DNA from: Streptomyces regalis
GTDB taxonomy: Bacteria > Actinomycetota > Actinomycetes > Streptomycetales > Streptomycetaceae
Reading direction: 5' to 3'
NCBI RefSeq assembly: GCF_001509475.1
Contig: NZ_LLZG01000053.1
Coordinates: 1-18,389, forward strand
Length of the DNA stretch: 18,389 nt
The notes under the pieces: model-generated
Told to the model about the DNA's origin: nothing
Database searches by the model: none
Seen by the model: only the letters and a program-made list of their open reading frames with translations
Shown: piece after piece, positions 15,878-18,389 of the stretch
Numbering within the stretch: position 1 is the first letter of the stretch
Layout of the letters: every line of letters begins with the position of its first letter
Program-made: the position numbers and the translations under genes

Positions 15878-16274
15878 CGGAAGTTTTCGACCTGCATACT
15901 CAAAGCGGCCTGTGGATTGTCGATCGCGTCCATGATGCTGACGACGAGCTGGTCCACGAGATTCGCGTCGGCACTCACCAGCGCGGTGCGCGGAGTTCCC
16001 GCCGTTTCGATCACCAGCGCGAAATAGTTGCGCCTCAGCAGAACACTGAGCACTTTCACGGTGGCGATCACGAGCACGACAGGACCCTGGCCGCCACCCA
16101 GATCACCGCGCAAAGCAGAACCTGCGAAAGGAAACGCCCCACAGCGGCGGCACGCGCGGGCACGATCTTGATGACCTGTGCCCGCGCAATGTTGTTCAGC
16201 GGATATACCTCCGCGCCGATCCAGAGAATACGGCGGCTGACGCGGACACTGATGACTTTCCTTTTGAACGCCAC
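15874..16274 (-). pseudogene. DUF6232-like membrane protein gene, one-base frameshift
   Basis: Two overlapping minus-strand frames together spell one protein. The first (from GTG at 16274) reads VISVRVSRRILWIGAEVYPL, then NNIARAQVIKIVPARAAAVG, and enters a hydrophobic helix before a premature stop. The second (15874-16113) continues the helix as VVLVIATVKVLSVLLRRN, then a C-terminal domain (FALVIETAGTPRTALVSADA, LVDQLVVSIMDAIDNPQAAL). The span of 401 bases is one short of 134 codons, so one base lost near 16075-16085 explains the break. The layout (N-terminal strand block, transmembrane helices, soluble tail) matches DUF6232. No ribosome site precedes the GTG, and phage-like DNA begins about there, so the true 5' end may be missing. 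It is either a decayed gene or a sequencing error. Confidence 0.6.
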
Positions 16275-16277
16275 TCA

Positions 16278-17342
16278 GGAAATCTCAACGACGCTTTCAA
16301 CGTCCACCCTTCGTTCATCGTTGCCACGGTGAGCGGCGGAAATACCAGCCTGTACATCAATGGTTCGTTCCGTATGAGCTACAGCAGCGGGCCGCCCGCT
16401 AACACCGATCTTCGAGACATGAAGTGGTCGAGTCTGGCCGGAAAGCAAGCGGGCTCCATCTATAAGGAGTACGCGAACGGCCGATACGGTCATCTAGCGA
16501 TTTGGGATCGGGAGCTTGACGCTTCAGAGATCACGGACTTTTGGAAGCTCGGCAGCAACGGCGGAGCCGAATACACGGAGGCCGAAGACAACCGGATTTC
16601 GCGGCTTGCTCGATATGCCGACTTCGGCGGCGACCTGGCCCTAGACAGTGGCCAGAGCACGCTTCTTAGCCCTTCCTGGGAATCCGGGGCCACGGCCCTT
16701 GAAGAGATTCAGAAGGCGGCCGAGGACGCTTCGGGCTATGCCTTCATGGACGGGGACGGACGGCTTACGTTCCATAACCGTTCTCGTCGACAGTCGGGGC
16801 CGCTGCGGTACACGCTTTCGGATTCTTCGGGTCTGCCTTTCGAGGACGGCCTTACGTTCGAGATGGACGACGACCGAGTCATTAACGAAGTCGCCTATCA
16901 GCGTACGGGCGGGATTTCGGCGACCGTGCGCGATTCGGATTCGGTTGGACTGTACGGCCGGAAGACGCGAAGCATAGAGCTTCGGCTCACCTCGGATGCC
17001 CGCGTGACCGATGCCGCGTATTCGCTGCTCTACGCCTACTCGGCGCCGATTGTTCGATGCGATCAGGTCACGCTCAACGTGAGTGCCGTTCCGGCGCTTT
17101 CCCCGATCGCTCTCGGTATCGAGATTGGCGACCGGATCAAGCTAGTGGAGTTGCCGAAGGCGGCCCCCGCTTCCACCTATGAGTTCTACGTCGAGGCTAT
17201 CGACACAGACGTTCAGGCGGACGGCGCTACGCCGAACTGGACCACGGTCCTGTCCCTGTCTCCGGCCACGGTAACCGACGTGTTCGTACTGGAAGACGCA
17301 ACGAACGGCTTCCTTGACTCGAGCGTTGGCCTGGCCTACTAG
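16278..17342 (+). CDS. Phage minor tail protein with LamG-like domain, 5'-truncated
   Basis: The frame is phage-like from about 16278 (GNLNDAFNVHPSFIVATVSG) to the TAG at 17342, about 354 residues. The first in-frame GTG at 16329 cuts into a beta strand, so it is not a genuine start; the 5' part is missing. Residues up to about 95 are the end of a concanavalin/LamG jelly roll (TSLYINGSFRMSYSSG, YGHLAIWDRELDASEITDFW). A baseplate-hub-like part follows (TALEEIQKAAEDASGYAFMD, DGRLTFHNRSRRQ), and the end reads FYVEAIDTDVQADGATPNWT, typical of actinophage minor tail proteins. It would sit at the tail tip and contact the host. It has lower GC and more T-ending codons than the left neighbours. Confidence 0.75.
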   Translation, partial: GNLNDAFNVHPSFIVATVSGGNTSLYINGSFRMSYSSGPPANTDLRDMKWSSLAGKQAGSIYKEYANGRYGHLAIWDRELDASEITDFWKLGSNGGAEYTEAEDNRISRLARYADFGGDLALDSGQSTLLSPSWESGATALEEIQKAAEDASGYAFMDGDGRLTFHNRSRRQSGPLRYTLSDSSGLPFEDGLTFEMDDDRVINEVAYQRTGGISATVRDSDSVGLYGRKTRSIELRLTSDARVTDAAYSLLYAYSAPIVRCDQVTLNVSAVPALSPIALGIEIGDRIKLVELPKAAPASTYEFYVEAIDTDVQADGATPNWTTVLSLSPATVTDVFVLEDATNGFLDSSVGLAY

Positions 17343-17350
17343 CACGCATG

Positions 17351-17383
17351 AAGGGCGCCCCGGGATTTCTTGGGGCGCCCTTT
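17351..17383 (+). terminator. Strong hairpin between phage tail genes
   Basis: AAGGGCGCCCC (17351-17361) pairs perfectly with GGGGCGCCCTT (17372-17382), an 11-bp stem with a ten-base loop ending in TTT. It begins nine bases after the tail gene's stop. It is a Rho-independent terminator or attenuator in the phage late region. It also lies inside the 5' part of a nominal open frame from 17348, which argues against that start. Confidence 0.85.
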
Positions 17384-17398
17384 CTGATTGGATTAAAG

Positions 17399-17950
17399 TT
17401 GGCTACTGTCCCAACCTTCAGTTCATGGACGGCCGGGGAGAAGCCCACGGCAGCGAAGTTCACGACAAACATCAAGGATGCCGGGAACTTCTTCAAGAAC
17501 ACCCCCTTCGCATGGGCATATCAAGGCACCGGCACTAACACTGTTTCCGACGGTGCATGGAATAACGTCGTTCTCGATACCGAGAAGTTCGACAACGACA
17601 ACATGTTCACGGCCGGAACGCCGCAGCTGACCATACGAACTCCGGGCCTGTACTGCATTGAAGGCGGAGTTCGATTCACGAATAGCCAGAACGGAATTCG
17701 CGGCTGTCGCATCCGCGTGAACGGTGTGGACGCTAATGTCAACTATCTTGCGGCATCTGTGAACACTTCGCATGTGATCACTGTGCGGCCGACGACCTAT
17801 GTTCAGTGCGTCGCAAACGACGTGATCACTGTTGACGCGCATGTAAACGGTGCGGGTACTGCCTCCCCTTGGACGTCGTCTGTTGCGCTCAACATTTCCT
17901 CAACTCTGCCGTATTACAACTTTCTCCGCGCCCGGTGGGTGGCCGCCTAA
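17399..17950 (+). CDS. Phage tail protein with C1q-like domain
   Basis: 183 residues, with TTG at 17399 taken as the start (MATVPTFSSWTAGEKPTAAK). An ATG at 17348 is in frame, but its codons spell the terminator hairpin, while ATVPTF-W-AGE is the usual beginning of such actinophage proteins. A weak GGA lies ahead of the TTG. The N-terminal ~35 residues are a conserved attachment segment (FTTNIKDAGNFFKNTP). Residues about 45-175 form a C1q/TNF-like jelly roll (TPGLYCIEGGVRFTNSQNG, RGCRIRVNGVDANVNYLAAS). It is probably a receptor-binding or tail-fibre component. The stop overlaps the next ATG by one base (TAATG). Start choice is moderately sure, phage origin more so. Confidence 0.72.
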   Translation: MATVPTFSSWTAGEKPTAAKFTTNIKDAGNFFKNTPFAWAYQGTGTNTVSDGAWNNVVLDTEKFDNDNMFTAGTPQLTIRTPGLYCIEGGVRFTNSQNGIRGCRIRVNGVDANVNYLAASVNTSHVITVRPTTYVQCVANDVITVDAHVNGAGTASPWTSSVALNISSTLPYYNFLRARWVAA

Positions 17951-18279
17951 TGGATTTCGCAACCTACGCGGGATGGATCTTTGGCTCCGTGGCCGGCGTC
18001 GGTGCTCTCGCCGCGGCCTATATCCGCGTTCGCTCCTCGGTCGATAACCAGACGGCCGAGACCTGGAAGGGCGAAGCCGAAGCGCAGAAGGCGAGAGCTG
18101 ATCGGCTCGAAGCACAGCTTGAAGAGCTGTCCGGCCGTGTGACTCGGCTCGAAGCCGAGAACCGCCACCTTTCCGAGCTTGTCACCGGACAAGCGGCTAT
18201 TGCCGAGCTGAAGTCGATTGTTCTCGCTCAGCACCAGGACCTTATTTCTCTTATTCGTACCGCCCCTGAAGGGAACTGA
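17950..18279 (+). CDS. Phage membrane-anchored coiled-coil protein (DUF2746-like)
   Basis: 109 residues from the ATG at 17950, which overlaps the previous TAA. One N-terminal transmembrane helix (about residues 5-24, YAGWIFGSVAGVGALAAAYI) is followed by a charged region. A heptad-like coiled coil comes next (about 40-80: KARADRLEAQLEELSGRVTR, LEAENRHLSELV), then a short soluble tail. This shape is common just before endolysin genes in actinophages (DUF2746 and similar) and may assist holin or lysis function. The specific role is inferred from position. The open frame extends upstream, but the overlap and transmembrane start favour this ATG. Confidence 0.7.
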   Translation: MDFATYAGWIFGSVAGVGALAAAYIRVRSSVDNQTAETWKGEAEAQKARADRLEAQLEELSGRVTRLEAENRHLSELVTGQAAIAELKSIVLAQHQDLISLIRTAPEGN

Positions 18280-18280
18280 C

Positions 18281-18389
18281 ATGGAATTCGTTACTCAGGT
18301 TGAATTGGCGATGTCCGGTTCGTCGATCAGTCCGTCGAGATCCAGGCCGGTGGTCGGTAAGCAGCCAACGATCAGGTGCGGCCGGTACT
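18281..18389 (+). CDS. Start of a further phage gene, possibly lysis-related (partial, likely disrupted)
   Basis: An ATG at 18281 follows GAAGGGA at seven bases and begins MEFVTQVELA, resembling the opening of some actinophage amidase-type endolysins. The frame stays open to the right edge (36 codons). After about codon 10 it turns Ser/Arg-rich, typical of an out-of-frame reading of host-like DNA, so the gene may be broken near 18305. Function is a guess from position. Confidence 0.4.
   Translation, partial: MEFVTQVELAMSGSSISPSRSRPVVGKQPTIRCGRY

Larger units (their letters stand above)
16275..18305 (+). mobile_element. Fragment of siphophage late genes (truncated at both ends)
   Basis: From about 16275 the DNA changes: coding switches to the plus strand, third positions become mixed (many T/A-ending codons) and GC falls. 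The genes have the order minor tail protein, C1q-like tail protein, membrane/coiled-coil protein, next gene, as in actinophage tail-to-lysis regions. The tail gene lacks its 5' part and the last gene loses phage-like codon style near 18305. No integrase or att core is visible. Boundaries are estimated to within about 20 bases. Confidence 0.7.

Noticed and set aside
15476..16027. Plus-strand open frame opposite the DUF6232-like pair
   Set aside because: Shadow of the minus-strand genes; its VLAVGPS repeat simply reflects the 21-bp DNA repeat.
16075..16113. Programmed -1 ribosomal frameshift in the DUF6232-like gene
   Set aside because: No X-XXY-YYZ slippery site is visible; a one-base deletion explains the pattern more simply.
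16240..16300. Prophage attachment site at the junction
   Set aside because: No integrase, no tRNA and no repeated core are visible, and the break falls inside a tail gene.
16329..16331. GTG as true start of the phage tail gene
   Set aside because: It falls within a beta strand of the LamG-like fold, and phage-like codons precede it without a stop.

Overview
The window is very GC-rich, with G/C-biased third codon positions, strong GGAGG-type ribosome sites and GTG starts. Together with the gene families, this points to a Streptomyces-like actinomycete. No RNA gene, CRISPR array or insertion sequence was seen. No stretch longer than 300 bases lacks a gene.

Region 1 (about 1-12630, all minus strand) is a long sugar-utilisation operon read right to left. 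The order is: a ROK-family regulator; a ribose-type ABC importer (double ATPase, permease, Tat-type lipoprotein binding protein); a Gfo/Idh/MocA dehydrogenase; a TIM-barrel sugar isomerase; a large secreted PQQ-type sugar dehydrogenase with PKD and carbohydrate-binding modules; and a lipoprotein fusing ThuA to a DUF1080 (3-keto-disaccharide hydrolase-like) domain. Gaps are mostly -4 to 83 bases. The set fits outside-cell oxidation and/or cleavage of a glycoside via keto-sugar intermediates, uptake by the ABC importer, and oxidoreductase/isomerase processing inside, under ROK control; the substrate cannot be read from sequence. A 13-bp hairpin followed by a short T run ends the operon at about 1198-1235. 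Beyond it lies a separate myo-inositol-phosphate-synthase-like gene that runs off the left edge.

Region 2 (12774-15374) holds single genes: a plus-strand NmrA-like NAD(P)-binding oxidoreductase, convergent with a GntR/FCD regulator, and a FabH-like ketosynthase III (Cys113/His238/Asn268).

Region 3 (15596-16274, minus) has a 93-residue protein of unknown function, overlapping by ATGA the end of a DUF6232-like membrane-protein gene that carries a one-base frameshift.

Region 4 (about 16275 to about 18305, plus) is lower in GC and has a different codon style. It is a fragment of siphophage late genes: a 5'-truncated minor tail/LamG protein, a C1q-like tail protein behind a strong hairpin, a membrane-anchored coiled-coil protein, and the start of a further gene. 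The fragment is cut inside a gene on the left and apparently again near 18305 on the right. This looks more like a chimeric join or a prophage remnant than a normal integration boundary.
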